Source of the DNA: Defluviitaleaceae bacterium
GTDB taxonomy: Bacteria > Bacillota > Clostridia > Lachnospirales > WQUN01
Direction of reading: 5' to 3'
Assembly (NCBI GenBank): GCA_009780585.1
Contig: WQZS01000008.1
Location: forward strand, 1-64,000
DNA length: 64,000 bases
Position numbers and translations under genes: made by a program. The notes under the pieces are model-generated. The model had not been told where the DNA came from and made no database searches. It saw nothing but the letters and a program-made list of their open reading frames with translations. Every line of letters starts with the position of its first letter. Position 1 is the stretch's first letter. Positions 52,992-62,554 of the stretch are shown here, in pieces.

Positions 52992-55283
52992 TTATTCCAA
53001 TACGAACACCTTTTCCGTACATCCGGCGGGGATGGTGATTTTTTCACCTTCGCCCTTGATTTTCGTATTGTGGAAGATCAGGGTAAACCCGCCGTGCCCC
53101 GCGTCGGCGGTCATTTTGATTTCCGCGCCTTCGCGGTCGAGGTGTACGTGGATTTTGGATTCGTTGTCGCCGGTTGTGCCGCTGTATACCCTGGCGCAAG
53201 CGTGGCCGGTCAATTCGTAGACGTGGAGGGTGGGGGCTTCGGCGTAGTTGTACACGACGTTTTCCTCGCTGCCCATGGCGATGATGGAGTTCGGCTTTAC
53301 CCACAGCCCCAGGGAGAAATAATCATGCTGCTCAAGCACGTACCGCCCGCCCGCGCGCCGTTCGCCCGTGAGGAGGTTCGTCCATGCGCCGCCCTCGTCG
53401 GGCAGGTAGGTGTTGGTCGTGCCTTCTTCGTTGAAAATGGGGGCGACGAGGATGTTTTCGCCGAACATATACTGCATGTCGAGGTTGACGGCCACGGGGT
53501 CGTCGGGCCAGGACAGTACCATCGGGCGCATCATGGGTACGCCCGTGAGGTGCGTCTTCATGGCTTGGGCGTAAATATAGGGCATGAGGGCGTTCTTTTT
53601 TTTGGAGAAGAAACGCAGTACGTCGGAGGCTTCATCGTCGAACAGCCATGGCACGCGGTAGGAAATACTGCCGTGCAGACGCGAATGGGAGGAAAATAGC
53701 CCGAAAGCCACCCAACGCTTGTACACGTCGGGGGTGGCGGTATTTTCAAACCCGCCGATGTCGTGGCTCCAGTAGCCAAAGCCGCAGGAGGTAAGGGACA
53801 GCCCGCCGCGCAGGCTTTCCGCCATGGAAACGTAGTTGGAGTCGCAGTCGCCGCCCCAATGCACGGGGAATTGTTGCCCGCCCGCGGTGGCCGAACGTGC
53901 GAACAGCACGGCTTCGCCTTCGCCCCTGACTTCCTTTAGTACATCGAAGACGCACTTGTTAAATTGCTGTGTGTAGAAGTTGTGCATTTTTAGCGGGTCG
54001 CTGCCGTCCCAATATACACCGTCGGCGGGGATGCGCTCGCCGAAGTCGGTCTTAAAGCAGTCCACGCCCTCGTCCATCAAGCGGCGCAGGTGGCTTTGGT
54101 ACCACGTACACGCGTCGGGGTTGGTAAAGTCCACGATGCCCAAGCCCGGCTGCCATTTGTTCCATTGCCATACGCCGCCGTCGGTATTTTTAATCAGATA
54201 ACCCTTTTCGGCGGCTTCGGCGAAGAGCTTCGATTTTTGCCCGATATAAGGGTTGATCCACACGCAAATCTTCAAGCCCTTCGCTTTCAAGCGTTTGAGC
54301 ATTTCCACGGGCTCGGGGAACATATCGGGGTCCCATTCGAAGTTGCACCATTGGTATTCCTTCATCCAAAAGCAATCGAAATGGAACACGGAAAGCGGGA
54401 TGTCCCGCTCGAACATGCCGTCTATGAAGGAGTTGACGGTATTTTCGTCGTAGCTGGTGGTGAAGGAGGTGGAAAGCCACAAGCCGTAGCTCCACGCGGG
54501 GGGCAGCGCGGGTCGCCCGGTGAGGGCGGTGTAGTTGGAAAGCACGTCGGAAAGGGTGTCGCCGCCCACGATCATGTAGCGCAGGGCTTCGCCCGGCACG
54601 GAGAATTGCATCTTGCCCACGGCTTCGGAGTTGACCTCGTAGCTTACTTTTTCCGGGTGGTTGACGAACACGCCGTACCCGCGGCTGGACAGGCAGAAGG
54701 GTACGCTTTTATATGCCTGTTCGCTGGCGGTGCCGCCGTCTTCATTCCAAATATCGATGACTTGGCCGTTCTTAACGAAGGGCGTGAACCGCTCGCCGAA
54801 GCCGTAATATTTTTCGTCCACGCTTGTGAGAAGGCGTTCGCGCCAATGGGGGCCGTCGTTGGTCGTCAAATATGCCAGCGACCGTGGTTCACTTTCCGTC
54901 AGGAACCTGCCGTCCCAAAAATACCGGATGCGGAAGGTTTCACGGTTAAAAGTTGCGGACAGCTTGCCCGTGGTGATTTTTAATTCCTTGTCCGTTTTTT
55001 CCACGGTTAGGGGGGCGGCATCTTCGAAGAGGGGGAAGGATTCAGGCTCCCGCTTCTTTTGTCCCATGTGGTGGTTGGTGTGGATTTGCAAAATCCCTTC
55101 CCGCGGGGCGGTGATGTACACAGTAAACAGCGGCCCGTCGAGGGTCTGCCCCCGGTTGTATACTTTCCACGGGGTGATAAACAGCGTGACCTTCTTTTCC
55201 TCGATGCGCATGTCGCGGATGTCCACGCACGAAAACGCGGTGTTGCCCGGCCGCAGCATCCAATAACCGTCGGTGAATTTCAT
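52992..55283 (-). CDS. GH31 alpha-xylosidase (YicI type)
   Basis: A 763-residue retaining glycosidase. The nucleophile region is CFKTDFGERIP, the KTDFGE form typical of YicI alpha-xylosidases, and the acid/base region has GGDCDSNYVSM. The GH31 N-terminal beta-sandwich, (beta/alpha)8 barrel and C-terminal domains are complete; no signal peptide, so it is intracellular. It likely removes alpha-xylose from imported xyloglucan oligosaccharides. The GH5 lipoprotein gene lies upstream on the same strand, 53 bases away. Confidence 0.95.
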   Translation of the reverse strand: MKFTDGYWMLRPGNTAFSCVDIRDMRIEEKKVTLFITPWKVYNRGQTLDGPLFTVYITAPREGILQIHTNHHMGQKKREPESFPLFEDAAPLTVEKTDKELKITTGKLSATFNRETFRIRYFWDGRFLTESEPRSLAYLTTNDGPHWRERLLTSVDEKYYGFGERFTPFVKNGQVIDIWNEDGGTASEQAYKSVPFCLSSRGYGVFVNHPEKVSYEVNSEAVGKMQFSVPGEALRYMIVGGDTLSDVLSNYTALTGRPALPPAWSYGLWLSTSFTTSYDENTVNSFIDGMFERDIPLSVFHFDCFWMKEYQWCNFEWDPDMFPEPVEMLKRLKAKGLKICVWINPYIGQKSKLFAEAAEKGYLIKNTDGGVWQWNKWQPGLGIVDFTNPDACTWYQSHLRRLMDEGVDCFKTDFGERIPADGVYWDGSDPLKMHNFYTQQFNKCVFDVLKEVRGEGEAVLFARSATAGGQQFPVHWGGDCDSNYVSMAESLRGGLSLTSCGFGYWSHDIGGFENTATPDVYKRWVAFGLFSSHSRLHGSISYRVPWLFDDEASDVLRFFSKKKNALMPYIYAQAMKTHLTGVPMMRPMVLSWPDDPVAVNLDMQYMFGENILVAPIFNEEGTTNTYLPDEGGAWTNLLTGERRAGGRYVLEQHDYFSLGLWVKPNSIIAMGSEENVVYNYAEAPTLHVYELTGHACARVYSGTTGDNESKIHVHLDREGAEIKMTADAGHGGFTLIFHNTKIKGEGEKITIPAGCTEKVFVLE

Positions 55284-55336
55284 GTGGTTTCCTCCCGGAA
55301 GTTATTTTTTTATTTATTTGTACTCCATTATATCTT

Positions 55337-56809
55337 TCACCGTGCCGCCAGCAGCGCCCGGTACGCGTCCTCCACCGCAGACAGGGTTTGCGGGTTTATA
55401 TCCTCGCGGTAGGCGTCGGATGCGAGGAGCGCGTCGTTGTAGAGCAAGCGGAAATCGGGGTTGTCGTGTGTGTAGCGGTAAAAGGTGTCCGCAAACATTT
55501 CGCGGCTGAAGAGGGGGCGCGCTTCGGCGTAGGGCGCGCGTACGATGGCAAAGATTAAATCCTCGAAGCGGGGTACGGCGGCGCGGCGGTCGAACAAGCC
55601 GAAGCGTTCGCCACTGCCGCTTATGCTGCCGTTGTCCCAGTAGACGGGTACCATGTTGAACTCGACCATGGCGCGGGTTACGTATTCCAGCCAATAACGG
55701 CGGTATTCGCGGTTGACGCGGTCGATGTCGTGTTTGGCGGTCACGCCGTATTCGCCCATGTAAATCGGGATGCCTTGCGCCGTGAAGGTATTATAAAGGC
55801 GTTCGAAGATGCGGCGTACATGGGGTTCGTTGCCCCAGGTGTCCACGTTATTGTCGCGGATTTGGCGCAGTTCATCGCCCCATTTAAAGACGCGGCGGTT
55901 GCTTGTGTTTAACGTAAAGTTCCAAGGGTCGTAAAAATGGATGGAGAGCATAAGGCGGTTTGGTTCGGTGTCGGTTGGCATGACGAAAGTCCCCGCCAGG
56001 TAATGGTTGATCGTGATGGAGGCGTTGGTGTTGTATCCCGCGGCGATGAGGTAGCGTTTGGCGTTGTTGCCGCCCGTGGCGCGTACGGTATCTACGAAGA
56101 GTTGGTTTAACGCGTTAAGGTTTTGCATGGAAGTCGGACGGACGGGTTCGCCGTAATTGCTCAATTCGCGCAGTTCATTGAAGCCTTCGAATAAAAGACG
56201 CGCGTCATAATCGCGGAAGCGTTCGGCGATTTGGCGCCAAACCGCCGCGAAGCGCGCGCGGATGTATGCTTGGTCGGGGGGGTTGTGCGGGCCGTCCCCC
56301 GCGAACCAATTGGGGTGCAGGCCGTCGGGGTATTCCTCCACGCTCAGCCACGCGCCCCCCGCAAAGTAATTGTTGCCGTCGTGGTGCATGTTGATGACCA
56401 CGTACAAATCCGCGTCCAGCGCGTAGTTGACGACTTCCTCCACACGATCCATCCATTGCTCGCGCACGGCGAAACCGTCATTGTCATCGATATGGCCGAC
56501 CCACGTCACGGGGATGCGTACGTTGGTAAAGCCCGCTTCGCGTATGGCTTCGAAGAGCTCCGGCGTTACGGTGGGGTTGTTCCACGCGGTTTCCGACGCG
56601 CGGCGGTTGGTGAAGGCATCGAGGGAATTGCCCAGGTTCCAGCCCGCGCCCATTTCCGCGGCGAACTCCACGGCGGATAATTCGAAGGTCGTAACGGCGG
56701 GCGAAAAGGTTAACGTAACGGAAGGCTCATAAACGCCGCCCCTTCCGCAGGATGAAAAAATGATGATAAACAGGACTGTTATATATATGAAGGTTAATTT
56801 TTTCCGCAC
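55337..56809 (-). CDS. GH5 family endoglucanase-like lipoprotein
   Basis: About 490 residues. A GTG start at 56809 is chosen: GGAGG lies five bases before it, and it opens a lipoprotein signal (RKKLTFIYITVLFIIIF, then SSC). The GH5 domain shows GWNLGNSLDAF, NVRIPVTW, INMHHDG, the acid/base EGFNE and the nucleophile in YMGEYG. A C-terminal stretch of about 60 residues beyond the barrel is helical. Extracellular endo-glucanase or xyloglucanase is likely; the next gene is an alpha-xylosidase, favouring xyloglucan. Confidence 0.92.
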   Translation of the reverse strand: MRKKLTFIYITVLFIIIFSSCGRGGVYEPSVTLTFSPAVTTFELSAVEFAAEMGAGWNLGNSLDAFTNRRASETAWNNPTVTPELFEAIREAGFTNVRIPVTWVGHIDDNDGFAVREQWMDRVEEVVNYALDADLYVVINMHHDGNNYFAGGAWLSVEEYPDGLHPNWFAGDGPHNPPDQAYIRARFAAVWRQIAERFRDYDARLLFEGFNELRELSNYGEPVRPTSMQNLNALNQLFVDTVRATGGNNAKRYLIAAGYNTNASITINHYLAGTFVMPTDTEPNRLMLSIHFYDPWNFTLNTSNRRVFKWGDELRQIRDNNVDTWGNEPHVRRIFERLYNTFTAQGIPIYMGEYGVTAKHDIDRVNREYRRYWLEYVTRAMVEFNMVPVYWDNGSISGSGERFGLFDRRAAVPRFEDLIFAIVRAPYAEARPLFSREMFADTFYRYTHDNPDFRLLYNDALLASDAYREDINPQTLSAVEDAYRALLAAR

Positions 56810-56837
56810 AAAAACCTCCGATGAAAGGATTCGCTTG

Positions 56838-56866
56838 AATATACCTTGACCGTATGGCGGTGTCAA
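56838..56866 (-). promoter_or_regulatory. Promoter of the GH5-GH31 genes
   Basis: On the minus strand TTGACA, 17 bases, TATATT, 29 bases before the GTG start. An imperfect inverted repeat (TTGACCG...CGGTGTCAA on the plus strand) covers the spacer and could be an operator for the divergent WYL regulator. Confidence 0.8.
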
Positions 56867-56916
56867 ACGGCGGTGTGTGTTATACTGCTTTTATAATCGG
56901 ATTAGGGTGATGCCGC

Positions 56917-57834
56917 GTGGGTACGCAAACAAGCCGTTTGTTCGAAATTATTTACATATTATTGAATAAGAAAATCGCGACGGCGCGGGAGTTGGCCGAG
57001 CAATTCGGCGTATCCACGCGGACGATCTACCGCGACGTGGACACGTTGAGCGTGGCGGGCATCCCCGTGTACACGGAGAAGGGCAAGAACGGCGGTATTT
57101 CGCTTCTGCCCGATTTCGTATTGAATAAATCGATTTTAAGTGAGCAGGAACAGCACGAGATTTTATCCGCGCTGCGGGGGCTCTCTTTTTTGAATAACGG
57201 GAACGGCGATTCGGGGCAGGTATTAAAGAAGCTGTCGGGCGTGTTTAACAAGACCGTTTCCGATTGGCTGGAGGTGGACTTTACCGATTGGGGCTTCGAT
57301 GACGGCGCGGCGTTTCACGGCTTTAAGACCGCTATATTGGAACGCAGGATTGCCGCGTTCACCTATTTCGGCGGCAACGGGGAACGGACCGTACGCCGTG
57401 TGGAGCCGATGCAGTTATGGTTCAAATACAAGGCGTGGTATTTAAAAGCCTTCTGCCTGATGCGGCGGGATATGCGGCTGTTTAAGATTACGCGGGTGCG
57501 GGATTTAACCGTTACCGACGAATCCTTTGAAAAGCGCGATATCATAGAATCCCCGCCGAAGCACGAGGAAAAGCTCTGCGAGGCGGAAAAAAATATTATC
57601 AAGCTGCGGCTCAAGATTGCGCCCGAAATGAACTACCGCGTGTTCGACGAATTCTCCTGGGAAGGGGCGAGGAAGCAGCCCGACGGGGGGTTCATCGTGA
57701 CGGCATACTGGCCGGAAGACGACTGGGTATACGGGAAAATCCTCTCCTTCGGCACGTACGCAGAGGTGTTGGAACCGGCCCATATCAGGGAGATCATTAA
57801 AGAAAAAGCGGAGAAAATCGCGGAAAAATATTAG
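56917..57834 (+). CDS. YafY/WYL-domain transcriptional regulator
   Basis: A 305-residue regulator. N-terminal HTH_11: TARELAEQFGVSTRTIYRDVDTLS. WYL domain in the middle: RRVEPMQLWFKYKAWYLKAFC; the WCX tail ends in EIIKEKAEKIAEKY. It starts with GTG behind AGGGTGAT. Divergent from the GH5 gene with 107 bases between the start codons, so it may respond to an intracellular ligand and control the xyloglucan genes and the gene that follows. Confidence 0.93.
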   Translation: MGTQTSRLFEIIYILLNKKIATARELAEQFGVSTRTIYRDVDTLSVAGIPVYTEKGKNGGISLLPDFVLNKSILSEQEQHEILSALRGLSFLNNGNGDSGQVLKKLSGVFNKTVSDWLEVDFTDWGFDDGAAFHGFKTAILERRIAAFTYFGGNGERTVRRVEPMQLWFKYKAWYLKAFCLMRRDMRLFKITRVRDLTVTDESFEKRDIIESPPKHEEKLCEAEKNIIKLRLKIAPEMNYRVFDEFSWEGARKQPDGGFIVTAYWPEDDWVYGKILSFGTYAEVLEPAHIREIIKEKAEKIAEKY

Positions 57835-57835
57835 G

Positions 57836-57862
57836 AGGTGTGGACCGCTCCGGTCCGCACCT
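57836..57862. promoter_or_regulatory. Strong hairpin before the DUF4832 gene
   Basis: AGGTGTGGACC pairs with GGTCCGCACCT (11 pairs, one G-T) around a 5-base loop, three bases after the WYL stop and just before the GGGAGG site of the next gene. No T-run follows, so it is more likely an mRNA processing or stabilising hairpin, or an operator, than a terminator. Confidence 0.6.
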
Positions 57863-57877
57863 CTCGGGAGGCCGCCC

Positions 57878-59785
57878 ATGGTATTGCAAAAATTGAACTA
57901 TACGGAAAACCCCGTAGACATCCCCAACCCTGACCGGGGAGCGTACAGGGGACGCTGGCAGAACATCCCGCCCGCGCTGGTGAACGAAGTCAATTCGCCT
58001 TTCGGCATTACGCCCGAGGTGGACCACCGCGTACCCGTGGATGAAAACTCCGTGCTGTACCACGGCAGGCAAGTGCCGCCCGTGGAGGGGGACGACATTG
58101 AGCCGACGGAATTCTTCAACGGAATCAACCAAAACGACAAACCCTATATCGGCGGGACAGGCGTTTCCGCTGTTCCGAGCATATCGTTTATGGCGTTTGA
58201 CTTGGTCAACTTTTCCTCGAACGCATTTTTAAGCGCGGCGGACGCGTTCGTTTATAAGGACGACGGCTTGCTGACCGACCCCCTTACGGGCAAGCCGCGC
58301 ACGGGCAAGACACAGCCGTTGACGCCCTTCGCGCTGGATTACATCCGCGGGCTGTTGCAAAAGGTCAGAGAAGGGGAGGGCACGGCGCTTGTGAAATTCT
58401 CCTACGACGGCAACGGCTTTAATTACGTAGAACCGTTCAAGTACCCCCACCTCAACCTCACCGAGGGGCTGATCCGCGGGCCGGAGCCCGAAGGCATGTG
58501 CGGCGCGGAAGGCCACGGGGACAAGAATTGGATCGAATACCATATTTTCCAGCTCGTACCGGTTTTCGCGGAATTCGAGGACGTGATTATGTGCGTAAAG
58601 ACGGGCATGGTGGGTGCCTGGGGCGAGCAACATTCCTCGCCCATGTCCCGCGACCCGAAGACGTATAAATTCCTGCTGGACGCGTACTTGGAAGCCGTAC
58701 CCGCCAGCCGTTCGCTGCTGACCCACGCGGGCGGGTTCCTTGCGTGGTACAACGCCACGTACGGCACGGCGTATAACTTCTTTAACATCGACACGATGCC
58801 CGTACCCAAGCGCGGCACGCCCGAGGCGCGGTTCGGATTCTTCAACGATTCCTACGCGGCGGGCGGCGATGACGCCTCCGACAACGGCTCCCTTTCCGAG
58901 GGCGGCGAAATGCTTTTACCCTGTGCGGAGGATTACGGCTACGACCGCGCGCGCATCCTTACGTGGATACACAAGCAAAATAATTTCGTACAGGGCGAGG
59001 GGGGTTTGCAGGAGAATGAATTCTCGCGGATGCCGAACGCCATCGTTGAAGCGTGCCGTTTGCGCACCACCGCGCTTAACATGCGGCACGGCAAATATAC
59101 GACGTGGAGCGGTTTTGTATACAAGGAGGAAAACTTCGCGGGGTCGGCGGCGTTTTTCGATCCGGTGTACGACGGAAAAAACGGGCTGGAATACTTCCGC
59201 GACCGCATGGGCTACCGCCTAGTGCTGCGGGAAACGCGGATGGACGAACACGCGGAAGCGGACGGTGTACTGCGTGTCCAACTAAAAATACAAAACGTCG
59301 GCTTCGGGAATGTGATTAATAAAAAAAGGGTGACGGTGTTGCTAAAGCCGGAAGACGACTCCGCTTTTGGGGATAACATCACCGTTTTTAAAGACGATAA
59401 CAGCTATTTTATCGCGGGTACAGGCATCGACGCGCGGGATTGGCTGGCGGACGAAAACGGCAACGGATATTTTACCGCGGATACGGACATCGACGCGCGG
59501 GACTGGCTGACGGACGAAAACGGCAACGGCAGGGCAGATAACTTTTCCGCGTGGCGGGAGGTTAGCGTCGATATTGGGATTCCCGCGTTTTCACCATGTC
59601 CCGAAAACGGCACGGCAATCACGCCCGGCACGTACAACGTTTACTTAAAAATCAACGACCCGAAGGAAAAGAGCGCCAACAAGCGGTGCATCCGCTTCGC
59701 GAACCATTATATATGGGACGCGGGGCTTGGCGCGAATAAAATCGGTGTAATTAGAATTGGGATTGTTAGTCCCCGCGTTATATAG
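57878..59785 (+). CDS. DUF4874/DUF4832 domain protein
   Basis: A 635-residue protein, probable glycoside-hydrolase-like TIM barrel in the N-terminal part (NPDRGAYRG start, VGAWGEQHSSP) and a beta-sandwich at the C-terminus, the usual DUF4874 plus DUF4832 order. No signal peptide was found, so it is either cytoplasmic or exported otherwise. An internal 21-residue duplication (IDARDWL...DENGNG) interrupts the C-terminal domain. It follows the WYL regulator and may act on plant glycans; no activity is established from sequence. Confidence 0.82.
   Translation: MVLQKLNYTENPVDIPNPDRGAYRGRWQNIPPALVNEVNSPFGITPEVDHRVPVDENSVLYHGRQVPPVEGDDIEPTEFFNGINQNDKPYIGGTGVSAVPSISFMAFDLVNFSSNAFLSAADAFVYKDDGLLTDPLTGKPRTGKTQPLTPFALDYIRGLLQKVREGEGTALVKFSYDGNGFNYVEPFKYPHLNLTEGLIRGPEPEGMCGAEGHGDKNWIEYHIFQLVPVFAEFEDVIMCVKTGMVGAWGEQHSSPMSRDPKTYKFLLDAYLEAVPASRSLLTHAGGFLAWYNATYGTAYNFFNIDTMPVPKRGTPEARFGFFNDSYAAGGDDASDNGSLSEGGEMLLPCAEDYGYDRARILTWIHKQNNFVQGEGGLQENEFSRMPNAIVEACRLRTTALNMRHGKYTTWSGFVYKEENFAGSAAFFDPVYDGKNGLEYFRDRMGYRLVLRETRMDEHAEADGVLRVQLKIQNVGFGNVINKKRVTVLLKPEDDSAFGDNITVFKDDNSYFIAGTGIDARDWLADENGNGYFTADTDIDARDWLTDENGNGRADNFSAWREVSVDIGIPAFSPCPENGTAITPGTYNVYLKINDPKEKSANKRCIRFANHYIWDAGLGANKIGVIRIGIVSPRVI
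59426..59551 (+). repeat. 63-bp in-frame tandem duplication
   Basis: Two 63-bp units in the DUF4832 gene (59426-59488 and 59489-59551). Their first 41 bases differ at only two positions. They encode IDARDWLADENGNG and IDARDWLTDENGNG, calcium-loop-like D/N/G-rich segments. It is likely a recent duplication. Confidence 0.85.
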
Positions 59786-59960
59786 ATTTTTCCCACGTTT
59801 TTGCGTTTACTACAACCTTGAAGCCGTATTTTTGTATCGTGGCTTCCGTGTTTTGTTTGTAATAATCGGTTATTTGCGTAGGGGTCATGTCCTTGGTTTT
59901 TTCATAGATAGCGAGGCGGATTTGATTGACTTCCTGCTCGATGGGGCTAATCGTTTTCAT
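59778..59960 (-). CDS. Small partner of the PIN-domain gene (antitoxin candidate)
   Basis: A 60-residue protein: PIEQEVNQIRLAIYEKTKDM then TPTQITDYYKQ and KYGFKVV, a pattern I associate with small proteins next to PIN-domain genes of the VapC type. It overlaps the PIN gene by 14 bases, here placed after it. Likely the antitoxin or an accessory protein; no DNA-binding motif is evident. Confidence 0.65.
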   Translation of the reverse strand: MKTISPIEQEVNQIRLAIYEKTKDMTPTQITDYYKQNTEATIQKYGFKVVVNAKTWEKSI

Positions 59961-60427
59961 TTTCTATAACCTCCATTGGCGAAAAGATTTCCACGGCGCG
60001 GTAGCCGTTTAAGGCGTTTATGTTTCCCGTTCCGATTTTTGTTTTGCGTTTGACGATGTGTTGGAAGTTCATGCTGATAATCATATCCAAATCATTCACC
60101 GTGGCGATAGCGATATGCAAGCCGTCGGTTCTGTATTTTTGCGGGATAATTTTTTCCTCGATATAGAGGCCGGCGATTCTCACGGCTTCGTCGTTGGTTT
60201 CAAGAATGGGTATGTCATATGCCAAGATAAGGTTCAACATTTTGTCACGCTTGGCTTCGGGTGCGTTGTTTAATTCATCAATTACAAAACGCGAAGTGAA
60301 GGCGTCATATTTTCCTTCCGAATATTTCTTTGAATAACGCAACGGTGCCGTCATGCGCGAAGCCTCTGTCTTCGTCAAAATAAAAATTGAATAAAGTCGT
60401 TTCCAAATAAATCTTTTGCTTCCTCAT
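59947..60427 (-). pseudogene. PIN-domain (VapC-like) protein gene with a frameshift
   Basis: The original start is the ATG at 60427, behind GAGGGGG: MRKQKIYLETTLFNFYFDED, as in PIN proteins. That frame ends in IFGRKI and a TGA, while the remaining part continues in another frame (EGKYDAFTSRFVIDEL, to DGLHIAIATVNDLDMIISMN and the stop at 59947). The shift lies near 60320-60335 in an A-rich run. Conserved acidic residues of the C-terminal half are present. Either a real pseudogene or a sequencing indel. Confidence 0.75.
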
Positions 60428-60546
60428 GAATTATTACCCCCTCAAGGTATAATCCCATTCATAACACAAATAATCAAATTTTTCAATTGCGCGTTTTTAT
60501 TGTATAATCAACGCGCGGTATTTTATTTACTTCGGAGGCTTATACG

Positions 60547-61245
60547 ATGACTATATACGACACGGTGAAGAACGACCCGCAAGCGCGCGCGTATATCAAG
60601 GCGGGTAACGACGCGCTTAAGGCGCTGGGCTACACGGAACATTCCCTTACGCATGTGTGCCTGACCGCCGAAACCGCGGGCATGATACTGGAAAAGCTGG
60701 GCTTCCCCGCCGAGCAGATTGAACTCGCCAGGGTCGCGGGCTTTTTACACGACATCGGCAATATGATGAACCGTAAGTTCCACGCGGCGGCGGGCGCGGA
60801 AATGGCGCGGACGATACTCGAGCGGATGGGTATGGGCTGGGAGGAAATCGGCACGGTTTGCTCGGCAATCGGTAACCACGACGAGGGCTCGGGCGGCAAA
60901 CCGGTAAGCGCGGTCGCCGCGGCGCTCAACATCGCGGACAAAGTGGACGTGCGCCGTTCCCGCGTGCAGGAAACGTGTATGGAAAACATCCTCACAGACA
61001 TCCACGACCGCGTGAATTACGCCGTAACCCGCGCGGAGTTGGAGGTTTTGCCCGCTATGGGGGGCGAAGCGGGGGAAAATCGAGAAAAAGGCGTAATCCG
61101 CCTGTGTTTGGACATTGACGCGGGCTTTACGCCCGTGATGGATTACTTTGAGATATTCTTGCAGCGGATGCTCATGTGCAAGCGGGCAGCCGCTTTTTTG
61201 CACGCGGAATTCGAGCTGATGATAAATAACGCGAAGATTATATAA
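60547..61245 (+). CDS. HD-domain phosphohydrolase-like protein
   Basis: A 232-residue HD protein: HSLTHVCLTAETAGMIL, FLHDIGNMMNRKFH with the HD pair, IGNHDEG and LNIADKVDVRRSRV. It resembles the protein at 20500-21135 in length and motif order, so they are paralogues. CGGAGG stands before ATG. It is followed on the same strand by a Na/Pi cotransporter gene. Metal-dependent phosphohydrolase activity on a nucleotide is inferred. Confidence 0.85.
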   Translation: MTIYDTVKNDPQARAYIKAGNDALKALGYTEHSLTHVCLTAETAGMILEKLGFPAEQIELARVAGFLHDIGNMMNRKFHAAAGAEMARTILERMGMGWEEIGTVCSAIGNHDEGSGGKPVSAVAAALNIADKVDVRRSRVQETCMENILTDIHDRVNYAVTRAELEVLPAMGGEAGENREKGVIRLCLDIDAGFTPVMDYFEIFLQRMLMCKRAAAFLHAEFELMINNAKII

Positions 61246-61280
61246 AACATTAACACAGCAATTATATAAGGCATTAACAC
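61237..61280 (+). repeat. 24-bp direct repeat
   Basis: ATTATATAARRCATTAACAC occurs at 61237-61256 and 61261-61280, the first copy covering the last codons and stop of the HD gene. It looks like a short tandem duplication of the 3' end. Confidence 0.7.
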
Positions 61281-61304
61281 GGTATCCGAAGGGGAAGATA
61301 TTTT

Positions 61305-62543
61305 GTGGACTGGACGGGCGTAATCCTTAACTTTTTGGGCGCATTCGGCTTATTTTTGATTGGCGTTAACGTGTTGAGCGCGGGCTTGCAAAAGGCCGCG
61401 GGCTGTAAGATGAAACAAATCCTGGGGCGCGCGGCGCACAACCGTTTGACGGGTGTGCTGTTCGGCGCGGGCGTGACGGCGCTGATACAAAGCAGCACGG
61501 CCACGACGGTTATGGCGGTGGGCTTCGTAAACGCGGGGATTATTTCGCTGGTGCAAGTGACGGGCATCGTCATGGGCGCGAACGTGGGTACCACGCTGAC
61601 GAGCTGGTTGGTCAGCTCCGCCGAGTGGAGTACCTTCCTTAAACCCGACGCGCTGGGGGCTGTGCTGGCGGCTTCGGGCGCGTTAATTATGCTGTTCACC
61701 AAGAAGCAGAATATTAAGAACGTCGGCTCGGTATTGGCGGGCTTCGGCGTTCTTTTTTTGGGGCTTTCCATGATGCCCGTAGCGGTGCGCCCGATCGCGC
61801 AGCTTGACGCGGTGCAGCAGCTTTTCGTCACCATGGGGCGCAACCCGCTGCTGGCGGTACTCGTGGGCATCGGCGTGACGGCGGTCATCCAAAGCAGCAC
61901 GGCCTCGATTGGGATATTGCAAATGATGGCGATGTCGGGCTTGATCCCGTGGAACGCCGCGCTCTATATCATCATCGGGCAGAATGTAGGCTCGTGCTTT
62001 ACGGCGGTGCTGTCCAGCCTGGGTACGACGCGCAACGCCCGCGCCACGGCGTACATACACCTGGTATACAACGCCCTCGGCGGGCTGATCGTCACCCTCG
62101 GGGCGGTCATTTTCTTCTTCGCGGTCAATCCGGAATTCGGGCATACCGCCATCACGAGTACGAATATCAGCGCCTTCCACACGGGGTATAACGTGGTGCT
62201 GATTGTCATGTTGTTCCCGCTGGGCGGGTTGATTTTACGGCTGGCGGAGAAAATGGCGGGCAAGGAAGTCCCCGTCGTATGCAATTTAAACGAACTGGAC
62301 GAAAGCATCATCGAAACGCCGAAGTACGCGCTGGAAAATGGCAAAAAAGCGGTAACGCGCCTGACCGACCTGATGAACGATAACGCGGACTTCGCCGAAG
62401 TGGACAAAGCCAACGGCGTGATATCGGCCTTCCTTAAGAAATTGTACGGGCAAAAATTAACGCAAGAGGAAAACGCGGCCACGACACAGCTTTTGTTTAA
62501 CCTTGAAAAACTAAAAAATAAAGCGGAATCGGTTATAAAGTAA
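61305..62543 (+). CDS. Na/Pi cotransporter family protein
   Basis: A 412-residue membrane protein of the PNaS family (NptA-like), importing phosphate with sodium. The two inverted halves carry the QSST motif: ALIQSSTATTVMAVGF and AVIQSSTASIGILQMM, and MGANVGTTLTSW follows the first. GTG start behind AAGGGGAAG. The C-terminal PhoU-like tail of many homologues is shortened to about 90 residues. Confidence 0.93.
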   Translation: MDWTGVILNFLGAFGLFLIGVNVLSAGLQKAAGCKMKQILGRAAHNRLTGVLFGAGVTALIQSSTATTVMAVGFVNAGIISLVQVTGIVMGANVGTTLTSWLVSSAEWSTFLKPDALGAVLAASGALIMLFTKKQNIKNVGSVLAGFGVLFLGLSMMPVAVRPIAQLDAVQQLFVTMGRNPLLAVLVGIGVTAVIQSSTASIGILQMMAMSGLIPWNAALYIIIGQNVGSCFTAVLSSLGTTRNARATAYIHLVYNALGGLIVTLGAVIFFFAVNPEFGHTAITSTNISAFHTGYNVVLIVMLFPLGGLILRLAEKMAGKEVPVVCNLNELDESIIETPKYALENGKKAVTRLTDLMNDNADFAEVDKANGVISAFLKKLYGQKLTQEENAATTQLLFNLEKLKNKAESVIK

Positions 62544-62554
62544 GGAGGCGCGGC

